Origin: Streptomyces sp. GKU 895
GTDB lineage: Bacteria; Actinomycetota; Actinomycetes; Streptomycetales; Streptomycetaceae
Length of the DNA: 64,000 nt
NCBI GenBank assembly: GCA_002027195.1
Contig: MWJO01000035.1
Location: 1 to 64,000 of the forward strand
Direction: 5' to 3'
Part shown: one piece after another, positions 17,147-25,268 of the stretch
Numbering within the stretch: the stretch's first letter is position 1
Layout of the letters: each line of letters begins with the position of its first letter
Position numbers and translations under genes: made by a program
Notes under the pieces: generated by a model
What the model saw: only the letters and a program-made list of their open reading frames with translations
Database searches by the model: none
Told to the model about the DNA's origin: nothing

Positions 17147-17941
17147 ATGATGGGACCAGCACACTCACTGTCGGGGGCCGCGGCCTGGCTCGGCGTCGGA
17201 GCGGCGGCCGCCGCCGCGGGGCACGCGATGCCCTGGCCGGTCCTGCTGGCCGGAGCCCTGATCTGCGCGGGGGCGGCGCTCGCCCCCGACCTCGACCACA
17301 AGGCGGCCACCATCTCGCGCGCCTTCGGGCCCATCTCGCGCGGGCTCTGCGAGATCGTCGACAAGCTCTCCTACGCCGTCTACAAGGCCACCAAGAAGCC
17401 GGGCGACCCCCGTCGCTCCGGTGGGCACCGCACGCTCACCCACACGTGGCTGTGGGCCGTCCTGACCGGCGCGGGCGCCTCGGTCGCGGCGATCACCGGG
17501 GGCCGCTGGGCGGTCCTCGCGATCCTGTTCGTGCACATGGTGCTCGCCATCGAGGGCCTGCTGTGGCGGGCGACCCGCGGTTCCAGCGCCGACGTCCTGG
17601 TCTGGCTGCTGGCCGCGACCAGTGCCTGGATCCTCGCAGGGGTGCTGGACAAGCCGGGCAACGGCGCGGACTGGCTGTTCACGGACCCGGGCCAGGAGTA
17701 TCTGTGGCTGGGCCTGCCGATCGTGCTGGGCGCGCTGGTCCACGACATCGGGGACGCGCTGACGGTCTCGGGCTGCCCGATCCTGTGGCCGATCCCGGTG
17801 GGCCGCAAGCGCTGGTATCCGATCGGCCCGCCCAAGGCCCTGCGGTTCCGGGCCGGAAGCTGGGTCGAGCTGAAGGTGCTGATGCCGGCGTTCATGCTGC
17901 TGGGCGGGGTGGGCTGCGCGGCGGCGCTGAACTTCATCTGA
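17147..17941 (+). CDS. Membrane-bound metal-dependent hydrolase (YdjM/DUF457 family), 264 aa
   Basis: Recognised by MGPAHSLSGAAAWLGVG (N-terminal His motif), PDLDHKAATISRAFGPISRG, and the HRTLTHTW motif followed by several transmembrane helices. The later motif LGALVHDIGDALT adds further metal-ligand candidates. The family is predicted to be an integral-membrane phospholipase-like metal-dependent hydrolase. ATG 17147 is chosen, with GGGGCGGG upstream; ATG 17129 is possible. It is divergent from the helicase gene. Confidence 0.82.
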   Translation: MMGPAHSLSGAAAWLGVGAAAAAAGHAMPWPVLLAGALICAGAALAPDLDHKAATISRAFGPISRGLCEIVDKLSYAVYKATKKPGDPRRSGGHRTLTHTWLWAVLTGAGASVAAITGGRWAVLAILFVHMVLAIEGLLWRATRGSSADVLVWLLAATSAWILAGVLDKPGNGADWLFTDPGQEYLWLGLPIVLGALVHDIGDALTVSGCPILWPIPVGRKRWYPIGPPKALRFRAGSWVELKVLMPAFMLLGGVGCAAALNFI

Positions 17942-17976
17942 CCGCGGCGCGGGACTCGGCGCCGGGGGCGCGCCGC

Positions 17977-18242
17977 TCAGCCCTCGGCGTCCTGGCCCGC
18001 CGCACTCCCGTAGCGCCGCTCGAAGCGGGCGACGCGTCCCTCGGTGTCCACCGTGCGGGCCTTGCCGGTGTAGAAGGGGTGGCTCTCCGAGGAGATCTCC
18101 ACGTCCACCACCGGGTACGTCTCGCCGTCGTCCCACTCGATGGTCTGCTCACTGGTCGCGTCGACCGGGTGAGGAAGGCGTAACCGGCGGAGCGGTCACG
18201 GAAGACGACCTGGTGGTAGTCGGGGTGCTTGTCCTGCTGCAT
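17977..18242 (-). CDS. rpmE2: 50S ribosomal protein L31 type B (frame broken by one base)
   Basis: The start ATG 18242 has GAGGAG 5 bases upstream. The first frame gives MQQDKHPDYHQVVFRDRSAG then YAFLTRST. After a one-base loss near 18160 the second frame gives IEWDDGETYPVVDVEISSES, HPFYTGKARTVDTEGRVARF and ERRYG. Together these make a normal type B L31 of about 88 aa. It lacks the CxxC zinc motif of type A, consistent with the zinc-independent paralogue. Restoring one G (ACGGCG) repairs the protein, so a sequence error is the simplest explanation. Confidence 0.88.
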
Positions 18243-18257
18243 GCGTGCTCCTCGGGG

Positions 18258-18728
18258 TCAGCCGGACAGGGCGTCCTCGGCGTCCTCGTCGACGATGTGC
18301 ATCGCGGCCTCCTCGGCGGAGGCGGCGGCACCGTCGATGCCCACGTCCGTGGCGATCAGGGCGCTCTCCTCGTCCTCGTGAGCGCCTTCGTCGGGCGCGA
18401 CGAGACGGCCGGAGCGGCGTGCGCCGACCTCGTTGTCGAGGAGTTCGCCGTCGGTGCCGTCGATGTCGCCGATGCCGTCCCCGTCGGGGACGGGGAGGTC
18501 CGGCAGTTCCTCGGCGAGCCGCTGGTCCAGGCTCTCGCGCTCGGCCGCCGTCACACCGGTGTGCTCGACCGCCCAGGGGCGCTCCGGAGGGGACCAGCCC
18601 CGGTCGAGGGGGTCGTCGACACCGTCGTCCTCCAGGGTGTCCTCCACGTCGAGCAGCCCGGAGTCCTCCTGGATCTCGGATCCGTCGGGCTGGTAGACGT
18701 CGTCGCCCCATCCGTCGGCGCTGTTCAC
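18258..18728 (-). CDS. DUF5709 family acidic protein, 156 aa
   Basis: The start is GTG 18728, with GGAGG 5 bases upstream. It is an extremely acidic soluble protein with the family-like run GDDVYQPDGSEIQEDSGLLD, VDDPLDRGWSPPERPWAVEH and a C-terminus ending MHIVDEDAEDALSG. No catalytic motif is visible. DUF5709 proteins are common in Streptomyces and of unknown function. It lies 15 bp upstream of the L31 gene on the same strand, so the two may share a transcript. Confidence 0.78.
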   Translation of the reverse strand: MNSADGWGDDVYQPDGSEIQEDSGLLDVEDTLEDDGVDDPLDRGWSPPERPWAVEHTGVTAAERESLDQRLAEELPDLPVPDGDGIGDIDGTDGELLDNEVGARRSGRLVAPDEGAHEDEESALIATDVGIDGAAASAEEAAMHIVDEDAEDALSG

Positions 18729-18775
18729 GGGTACCTCCAGGTGATGGGGACGGGACACTCCCCGAGCCGGTGCCG

Positions 18776-19515
18776 TTATCCAGCCTTCCACCCCCTCTCG
18801 GGACCGCGCAACGGCACGGGCGCGTGGTGTCCCGTGTCAGGAGTCCAGCCCCCGCCGACGACCACACCCGCCCCCCCTCCGTCACCAGCTCCACCCGGTC
18901 CACGGAGTCTGCGGCCCCGTAGGCGATCCAGGTGGCCCGGCCGGAGGACGGGACGCGCCAGTCGCCGGCCTCGCGGGCGGTGCCGTCCTTGAGGAGGAGC
19001 CGGCAGGTGTAGTGCGTGCCGGGCCGGCCGTCCGTGATCTGCATGACGAGGACGGGCTCGGCGCCGAGCCGGCTGGGCTCGACGGTGCCGACGGTCGCCC
19101 CCGACCCGGTGACCAGCAGCGCCCCTCGGTCGCTCACGGCCACCTGGGAGGCGGACGGCGACCCGAGGCCGACGACCACCGCACCGGCCGCCCCCAGACA
19201 GATCCCGGCCGCCGCGGCGGCGGCGACGAGCAGCGGCCTGCGGTACGACCGGCGCCGCACCGTGCGTCCCCGCCGACGCGGGCAGCTCCAGCCGTTCGAG
19301 GACCCGCGCCTCGAACCCGGCGGGAGGCGCCACGGAGGGTGCCGCGGGCAGCACGGAGTCGGCGGCGCCGAGAGGTCGTCGTACGTCGAGCGGCAGGCCG
19401 GGCAGACGGTGAGGTGGCGCAGCAGCCCGGCCGGCTCACCGGGGAGGGTGCCGAGGGCCAGGGCGAGCAGTTCGTCCTCGTCCGGGTGGGTGTCCGGCCC
19501 GGGGTCATGTGCCAT
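18776..19515 (-). CDS. Anti-sigma factor with zinc-finger N-terminus (several frame breaks)
   Basis: The start ATG 19515 has GGGAGG 7 bases upstream and overlaps the sigma-factor stop by 11 bp. The N-terminus has an anti-sigma zinc-binding pattern: H near the start, then LLRHLTVCPACRSTYDDL (HxxxCxxC). Later come a transmembrane helix (LLVAAAAAAGICLGAAGAVVVG) and a RskA-like extracellular domain with AVSDRGALLVTGSGATVGTV and MQITDGRPGTHYTCRLLLKD. Frame jumps near 19366, 19278 and at the C7 run 18871-18877 break the reading; the corrected end is TAA at 18776. It should hold the adjacent ECF sigma factor at the membrane until a signal releases it. Confidence 0.8.
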
Positions 19516-20104
19516 CGCGGCCTCCCTCCTTCAGCGCCTCGCGCAGCCTGCGCAGGCCGGTGCGGATCCGGGTCTTGGCGGTGCCCAGCGGGATGTCCTC
19601 GTGCCGGCCCACCTCCGCCGCCGTACAGCCCCCGATCACGGCGAGGGCGACCGCGCGGGCCTGTTCCTCCGGCAGGGACCGCAGCCGGGCCAGGGCACGC
19701 TCGCTCTCCAGGGCGGCCAGCGCGAGCCGCTCCGTGCCGTCGGTCTCCTCCGCGTCGGTTCGCAGGGTGACGTCGATGAGCCGTTCGAGGGTCTCGGCCA
19801 GTACGGGCGTGGGTCTGCGGGCGCGGACGGCGTCGATGGCGGCGTTGCGGGTGATGGTCAGCAGCCAGGTGAGGGCCGAGGCACGGCGGGGGTCGTAGCT
19901 GCCGGCCGCCCGCCAGGCCCGTACGAACACCTCCTGGCTCACGTCCTCGGCGAGGCCCGGTTCCCGGGTCACCGACAGGGCGAGGCCGTAGACGGCGTTC
20001 TGGAAGCGGCGGACGAAGGCGGTGGCCGCCTGCTCGTCGCCCAGCGCGAGACCGGCGACGAGCGAGGCGTCGTCGACCCGGTCCGCGCGGGGGAACAGTT
20101 CCAC
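19505..20104 (-). CDS. ECF-family RNA polymerase sigma factor, 199 aa
   Basis: Region 2 is visible as FQNAVYGLALSVTREPGLAE followed by DVSQEVFVRAWRAAGSYDP and TWLLTITRNAAIDAVRAR. Region 4 is EEQARAVALAVIGGCTAAEV with LGTAKTRIRTGLRRLREAL. GTG 20104 is favoured because a -10-like CGTATA lies exactly 7 nt upstream, so the mRNA would be leaderless. The anti-sigma gene overlaps its 3' end. The divergent lipoprotein gene carries the same promoter motif, suggesting that this factor drives both. It resembles the SigK/RskA type of actinobacterial ECF systems. Confidence 0.9.
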   Translation of the reverse strand: MELFPRADRVDDASLVAGLALGDEQAATAFVRRFQNAVYGLALSVTREPGLAEDVSQEVFVRAWRAAGSYDPRRASALTWLLTITRNAAIDAVRARRPTPVLAETLERLIDVTLRTDAEETDGTERLALAALESERALARLRSLPEEQARAVALAVIGGCTAAEVGRHEDIPLGTAKTRIRTGLRRLREALKEGGRDGT

Positions 20105-20111
20105 GCTTCTG

Positions 20112-20172
20112 TATACGTCCGATCCGGGCGGAGGGATTGCGCGGCAATCCGTTCGCCGACGGCAGCCGTACA
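20112..20172. promoter_or_regulatory. Divergent ECF-type promoter pair sharing an inverted repeat
   Basis: A perfect inverted repeat GGATTGC-GCG-GCAATCC (20134-20150) provides a -35-like GCAATCC on each strand. On the plus strand GCAATCC is followed by exactly 16 nt and CGTACA (20167-20172), toward the lipoprotein. On the minus strand it is followed by exactly 16 nt and CGTATA (20112-20117), 7 nt before the sigma GTG. Equal spacing in both directions argues that one sigma factor, likely the adjacent ECF factor, reads both. Confidence 0.7.
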
Positions 20173-20200
20173 ACCTCCGTCGGAAGGAACGGAGACGATC

Positions 20201-20743
20201 ATGAGCCGAAACAGGATCACCCTGACCGGGATCTCATGCGTGGCGGCAGTGGCGGCACTGGGGCTGGCCGGGTGCGGGGGCGGTGGGTCGTACGGCGGCG
20301 GATCCGACGGCAAGGCATCCACCGCGACCAGTGAGGCATCCACCGCGGCGCACCCCTCCACCGTGAAGGTGAGCGACTCGCCGCTCGGCGACATCCTCGT
20401 CGACGGCACGGGTCGCACGCTCTACCTGTTCACCGCCGACGGCAAGAACACCAACTCCATGAAGTGCGACACCGCCTGCCTCAAACTGTGGCCGCCCGCG
20501 GAAGGCAAGCCCAAGGCCGGTTCCGGCTCCGATGCAGGCCTCATTGGGACCACGCAGGGCAGCGCTCCGCAGGCGACGTACGCCGGACATCCGCTCTACT
20601 ACTACGCGAAGGACAAGGCGCCGGGTGATCTCAAGGGGCAGGGGATCGACGGGATCTGGTTCGTGCTGAACGCGAAGGGCACGGCGGTGAAGCAGGCCGC
20701 ACCCTCGACGGACGGCGACGGCGACAGCGGCTACGGGTACTGA
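20201..20743 (+). CDS. Lipoprotein with COG4315-type repeats (Lipoprotein_15 family), 180 aa
   Basis: The start is ATG 20201 (GGAG 7 bases upstream). The lipobox LGLAGC places the lipidated Cys at residue 25. A Gly/Ser/Thr-rich spacer contains a small internal duplication (EAST/KAST). Two copies of the secreted repeat follow: LGDILVDGTGRTLYLFTADG with TACLKLWPP, then ATYAGHPLYYYAKDKAPGDL and GIDGIWFVLN. This family is exported and of unknown function; the Tyr-rich YLFTxD/YYYxxD elements are diagnostic. It faces the ECF sigma gene and shares its promoter motif, so it is the most likely direct target. Confidence 0.88.
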   Translation: MSRNRITLTGISCVAAVAALGLAGCGGGGSYGGGSDGKASTATSEASTAAHPSTVKVSDSPLGDILVDGTGRTLYLFTADGKNTNSMKCDTACLKLWPPAEGKPKAGSGSDAGLIGTTQGSAPQATYAGHPLYYYAKDKAPGDLKGQGIDGIWFVLNAKGTAVKQAAPSTDGDGDSGYGY

Positions 20744-20745
20744 AA

Positions 20746-20775
20746 GGGGGCCGTCGCCCGAAGACGACGGCCCCC
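20746..20775. terminator. Strong GC-rich hairpin terminator after the lipoprotein gene
   Basis: GGGGGCCGTCG (20746-20756) pairs perfectly with CGACGGCCCCC (20765-20775) across an 8-nt loop, starting 3 bp after the stop. There is no long U-tract, which is usual for Streptomyces. It sits between convergent genes and may serve both. Confidence 0.85.
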
Positions 20776-20784
20776 ACAGGTCTC

Positions 20785-20832
20785 CTCACGCGTGCCATGA
20801 CTCACGCGTGCCATGACTCACCCGTGCCAAGA
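20785..20832. repeat. Three tandem 16-bp repeats overlapping the ABC exporter stop
   Basis: CTCACGCGTGCCATGA occurs at 20785-20800 and 20801-20816, with a diverged third copy (CTCACCCGTGCCAAGA) at 20817-20832. The third copy holds the stop and last codons of the minus-strand ABC gene (stop 20818-20820), so the duplication spread outward from the gene end. Confidence 0.9.
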
Positions 20833-22597
20833 CCTCCACAGCGCCGCGTACGCCCCGTCCGCCGCGACCAGCTCGTCATGGCTGCCCAGTTCGCTGATCC
20901 GGCCGTTCTCGACGACGGCGATCACGTCCGCGTCATGGGCGGTGTGCAGCCGGTGCGCGATGGCGACGACGGTGCGGCCGTCGAGGACGCGGGCCAGGGA
21001 CCGCTCCAGATGACGCGCCGCGCGCGGGTCGAGCAGGGACGTCGCCTCGTCCAGGACCAGCGTGTGCGGGTCGGCCAGCACCAGGCGGGCCAGCGCGATC
21101 TGCTGGGCCTGCGCCGGCGTGAGCGCGAGCCCGCCCGAGCCGACCTCGGTGTCGAGGCCGTCGTCGAGCGCTCGTGCCCAGCCGACCGCGTCGACCGCGC
21201 CGAGCGCCGCCCACAGCTCGGCGTCCTCGGCGCCCGTGCGGGCGAGGAGGAGGTTGTCGCGCAGGGACCCCACGAAGACGTGGTGCTCCTGGTTGACCAG
21301 GGCGACATGCGAGCGGACGCCCTCCGCCGTCATCCGGGACAGCTCCGCGCCGCCCAGGGTGATCCGGCCGTCCCGCGGTGCGTAGATGCCCGCGAGCAGC
21401 CGGCCCAGGGTCGACTTGCCGGCGCCGGAGGGGCCGACCAGCGCCATCCGGGTGCCGGGGGCGACCTCCAGGGACACCTTGCGCAGCACGTCCACGCCTT
21501 CGAGGTAGCCGAAGTGCACGCGGTCGGCGTGCACATGGCGTCCCTCGGGGGCCACGGCGGCGTCACCGGCGTCCGGTTCGACCTCGCGGACGCCGACCAG
21601 CCGGGCCAGCGACACCTGGGCGACCTGCAACTCGTCGTACCAGCGCAGGATCAGTCCCACCGGGTCGACCAGCATCTGCGCGATCAGCGCACCGGTCGTC
21701 AGCCGGCCGACGTCGATCCAGCCGTGCAGCACCATCACCCCGCCGACCATCAGGACCGAGCCGAGGACCATCACGTGGGTGATGTTGATGAACGGGAACA
21801 GCACCGACCGCAGCCAGAGCGTGTACCGCTCCCACGCCGTCCACTCCTTGATCCGCCGCTCCGACAGCTCGACGCGGCGTTCCCCGAGCCGGTGCGCCTC
21901 GACGGTGCGCCCGGCGTCCACGGTCTCGGCGAGCGCGGCGCGACGGCGGCGTACCCGGCGGACTCCGACCGGTAGGCGGACGGCGCCCGCTTGAAGTACC
22001 AGCGGCAGCCGATCACCAGCAGCGGCAGGGCGAGCAGCACGGCCGCGGCCAGCGGGGGCGCCGTGACGACGAGCCCGCCGAGCAGCAGCACCACCCACAC
22101 CACGCCGATCGACAGCTGCGGCACGGCCTCGCGCATGGCGTTGGCCAGCCGGTCGATGTCGTGGTGATCCGGGACAGCAGGTCACCGGTGCCGGCCCGTT
22201 CCAGGACGCCCGGCGGCAGGCCGACCGAGCGCACGAGGAAGTCCTCGCGCAGGTCGGCCAGCATCCGCTCGCCGAGCATCGCGCCGCGCAGCCGCACCTG
22301 CCGTACGAACACGGCCTGCACGGCGAGCGCGGCCACGAACAGGCCCGCGGTCAGCTCCAGATGAACCTCCCGGGCCCCGTCCGAGACCCGGTCCACGAGT
22401 CCGCCGAGCAGCCACGGCCCCACCATCGACGCGATCACCGAGACCGTGTTGACGGCGACGAGGACGAGGAAGGCGCGGCGGTGCCGGCGGAACAGTTCGG
22501 CCACATAGGCGCGTACGGTCGCGGAGCCCCCGACGGGCAGGGTGTTCGCCGTCGTCGGGGCCGCCGGGTCGTACGCCGGTGGCGCCACGCCGATCAT
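20818..22597 (-). CDS. ABC exporter half-transporter with canonical Walker A but degenerate signature (frame broken twice)
   Basis: An N-terminal six-helix exporter domain (from MIGVAPPAYDP; RRAFLVLVAVNTVSVIASMV) is followed by an ATPase domain: Walker A GPSGAGKST, Q-loop LVNQEHHVF, Walker B LVLDEATS, and H-loop AIAHRLH. The usual LSGGQ signature is replaced by ALTPAQAQQ. Frame slips at about 22162 and 21941 are each repaired by one base. The ATG at 22597 overlaps the stop of the upstream half-transporter (ATGA), so the two are translationally coupled and form a heterodimer. Substrate unknown; this class exports drugs, lipids or peptides. Confidence 0.82.
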
Positions 22598-24370
22598 GCT
22601 GTCTCCTCGATCTCTTCCAGTTCCTGCAGTTCATCCGATGCGGTCTCGCGGGTGACGACCGCGCGGTACCGGGGTTCCTTGTGCACGAGTTCGCGGTGCA
22701 CGCCCACGGCCACGACCTCGCCCTCGTGGACCAGGACGACCCGGTCCGCGCGGTCCAGCAGCAGCGGCGAGGAGGTGAACACCACGGTGGTGCGGCCCGC
22801 CCGCAACTCCCGCACGCCCTCGGCGATACGGGCCTCGGTGTGCGAGTCCACGGCCGAGGTCGGCTCGTCCAGGACGAGGACCTCCGGGTCGGTGAACAGC
22901 GACCGGGCCAGCGCGAGCCGCTGCCGCTGACCGCCCGACAGGGAGCGCCCGCGTTCGGTGATCCGGGCGTCCAGCGGGTCCTCGGCGCCGAGTGAGCCCT
23001 GCACCAGGGCGGCCAGGACGTCCTCGCACTGCGCCGCCGTCAGCGCCTCGCGGGCGTCGACGTCCCCCGACGCGGGCACGTCGAGGAGTTCGCGCAGTGT
23101 GCCGGACAGCAGGACCGGGTCCTTGTCCTGCACGAGGACGGCCGTGCGCGCGGCGGAGAGCGGCAGCTCGTCGAGCGGCACACCGCCCAGCAGCACCGAC
23201 GGCTCCTCCTCGGTCGAGGACGGGTGGCCGCCGAGCCGTTCCGCCAGCCGTCCCGCCGCGTCCGGGTCCCCGCACACCACGGCGGTGAGCCGCCCGCGGG
23301 CGCGAGCAGCCCGGTCGCCGGGTCGTAGAGGTCACCCGTGGGTGCCGTACCGGCCTGCGAGCCGTCCTCGGAGGTGGCGCGCCGCAGCGACAGCACGCGC
23401 GCGGCCCGGCGGGCCGAGGGACGCGAGAAGGAGTACGCCATGGCGATCTCCTCGAAGTGCCGCAACGGGTAGGTCATGATCATGACCGAGCTGTAGACGG
23501 TGACGAGTTCACCGACCGTGATCCGGCCCTCGCGAGCGAGGCCCACTCCGTGCCAGACGACCGCGACCAGCAGCAGCCCCGGCAGCAGCACCTGGATCGC
23601 CGAGATCAGCGCCCACATCCGGGCGCTGCGCACGGCGGCGTGCCGCACCTCCTGGGAGGCACTGCGGTAGCGGTCGAGGAACAGTTCCTCGCCGCCGATG
23701 CCACGCAGCACCCGCAGCCCGGCGACGGTGTCCGAGGCCAGCTCGGTGGCGCGGCCGGCCTTCTCGCGCTGGAAGTCGGCGCGCCGGGTCGCCCGGGGCA
23801 GCAGCGGCAGCACCGCCAGGGCCAGGACCGGCAGACCGACGGCCACGACCACGCCGAGCGCGGGCTGGTAGACCAGCAGTCCCACGCAGACCAGCACGAT
23901 GGTGAGGGCGGCGGCGGTGAACCGGGAGACGGCCTCCACGAACCAGCCGATCTTCTCGACGTCGCCGGTGGAGACGGCCACGACCTCACCGGCCGCGACC
24001 CGCCGGGTCAGTGCCGAGCCCAGCGTCGCCGCCTTGCGGGCGAGCAACTGCTGGACGCGGGCGGCGGCCGTGATCCAGTTGGTGATGGCGGTGCGGTGCA
24101 GGAAGGTGTCGCCGAGCGCGATGGCGGCACGACCAGCGCCAGCAGCCCGCCCGCGAGGGCGAGCCGGCTCCCGGACCGGTCGACGACGGCCTGGACGGCG
24201 AGGCCGACACAGAACGGCAGGGCGGACACGGAGGCGAAGTGCAGGAGTCCCCAGGCCAGTGATCTGAGCTGGCCGCCCAGCTGATTCCGGAAGAGCCACC
24301 ACAGGAATCGGGGACCCGAGCGCGCGTCCGGCACACCTGGGTCGGGATAGGGAAGGTCTTGAATCTGCAT
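22594..24370 (-). CDS. ABC exporter half-transporter with degenerate Walker A and H-loop (frame broken twice)
   Basis: The start ATG 24370 reads MQIQDLPYPDPGVPDARSGP. A six-helix domain (LLVYQPALGVVVAVGLPVLA) is followed by an ATPase domain whose Walker A is replaced by VCGDPDAAGRLAE, with no Lys or Ser/Thr. Its signature RSLSGGQRQRLALARS and Walker B VLVLDEPTS are intact, and the H-loop His is replaced (FTSSPLLL). Frame slips lie near 24128 and 23290. It therefore donates the signature motif to the partner's functional site and forms a degenerate second site, as in asymmetric heterodimeric exporters. It is followed by its partner gene with a 4-bp overlap. Confidence 0.82.
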
Positions 24371-24506
24371 GACGGATGACGTCCCAGTGGCTCGTGTCAG
24401 GGGGTGGGTGGGACCGCGGACGGCGGTAGCAAACCGTGAAAGGTTCGCGTCATTGCGTGGTCGGAAGCAAGCGGTTTTCCACGCGGCCGGGTGCGACCAT
24501 GGCGGG

Positions 24507-25211
24507 GTGGCGATCGATGTACGGCGTGCGGTGCTCTGCGGCTTCCTGACGCTGGCCCTGGCCGGCTGCGCGGCACCTCGGGACGCCGGCCCACCGGCGA
24601 AACCGCAGGCCCGGGCCACGGCCACGGTCCCGATGGGCATCCCCGGCATCGGTGACCGCTTCCAGCGCCACATCCCCGCCGGCGCCCGCCAGGTCGTCGC
24701 GGTCTACGGCGAGGGCATCGACGCGCCGGACTCCACGGTCGTGCTCTACACGAAGCGGGGCACCGGCTGGGACCGCACGCGCAGTTGGCCCGCGCACAAC
24801 GGCAAGAAGGGCTGGACGACCGACCACCACGAGGGCGACAGACGCAGCCCCGTGGGCGTGTTCACGCTCACCGACGCGGGCGGCGTGCTGAAGGACCCCG
24901 GCTCGAGACTCCCGTACACGCAGTCCGCCGCCTTCGCGGCGCCGCGTTGGTGGGCGAAGTCGCACTGGCACGACTTCGACTACGTCATCGCCATCGACTA
25001 CAACCGCGTCAAGGGCACCCCGCCGAACGACCCGACCCGCCCCGAGGGCGACCGCAAGGGCGGCGGGATCTGGCTGCACATGGACCACGGCAGCGGCACG
25101 TCTGCCTGCGTCAGCCTCTCCAGGTCCGCGATGGAGTACCTGCTGCGCACGCTCGACCCGGCCCGGCATCCCGTGGTGGTGATGGGAGACAGGGCCGCCC
25201 TGGCGGGCTAG
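24507..25211 (+). CDS. L,D-transpeptidase (YkuD family) lipoprotein, 234 aa
   Basis: From GTG 24507 the protein starts VAIDVRRAVLCGFL and has lipobox LALAGC (Cys 21). The catalytic YkuD motif is HMDHGSGTSACVSL (His, Gly-Ser, Cys) near residue 200. Before it lie EGDRRSPVGVFTLTDA and the DYNRVKGTPPND region typical of the fold. L,D-transpeptidases form 3-3 cross-links in peptidoglycan outside the cell; members of this type can also hydrolyse or attach proteins. The ribosome binding site is weak and the start could lie upstream, but only this start gives a clean signal peptide. Confidence 0.8.
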   Translation: MAIDVRRAVLCGFLTLALAGCAAPRDAGPPAKPQARATATVPMGIPGIGDRFQRHIPAGARQVVAVYGEGIDAPDSTVVLYTKRGTGWDRTRSWPAHNGKKGWTTDHHEGDRRSPVGVFTLTDAGGVLKDPGSRLPYTQSAAFAAPRWWAKSHWHDFDYVIAIDYNRVKGTPPNDPTRPEGDRKGGGIWLHMDHGSGTSACVSLSRSAMEYLLRTLDPARHPVVVMGDRAALAG

Positions 25212-25268
25212 TCCTCGTGCCGGAGGCGTCATTGCGCCTGGTGCCCGACTCGCCGTAGAACACCGGCC

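Noticed and set aside
14152..18183. A very long open frame on the plus strand opposite the helicase gene, and similar ones opposite the ABC exporter (28988-30808) and pyruvate carboxylase (52568-54655).
   Set aside because: They are the expected mirror frames of high-GC coding regions. The products are low-complexity Arg/Gly/Asp/Val-rich text with no motifs, whereas the opposite strand encodes full conserved proteins.
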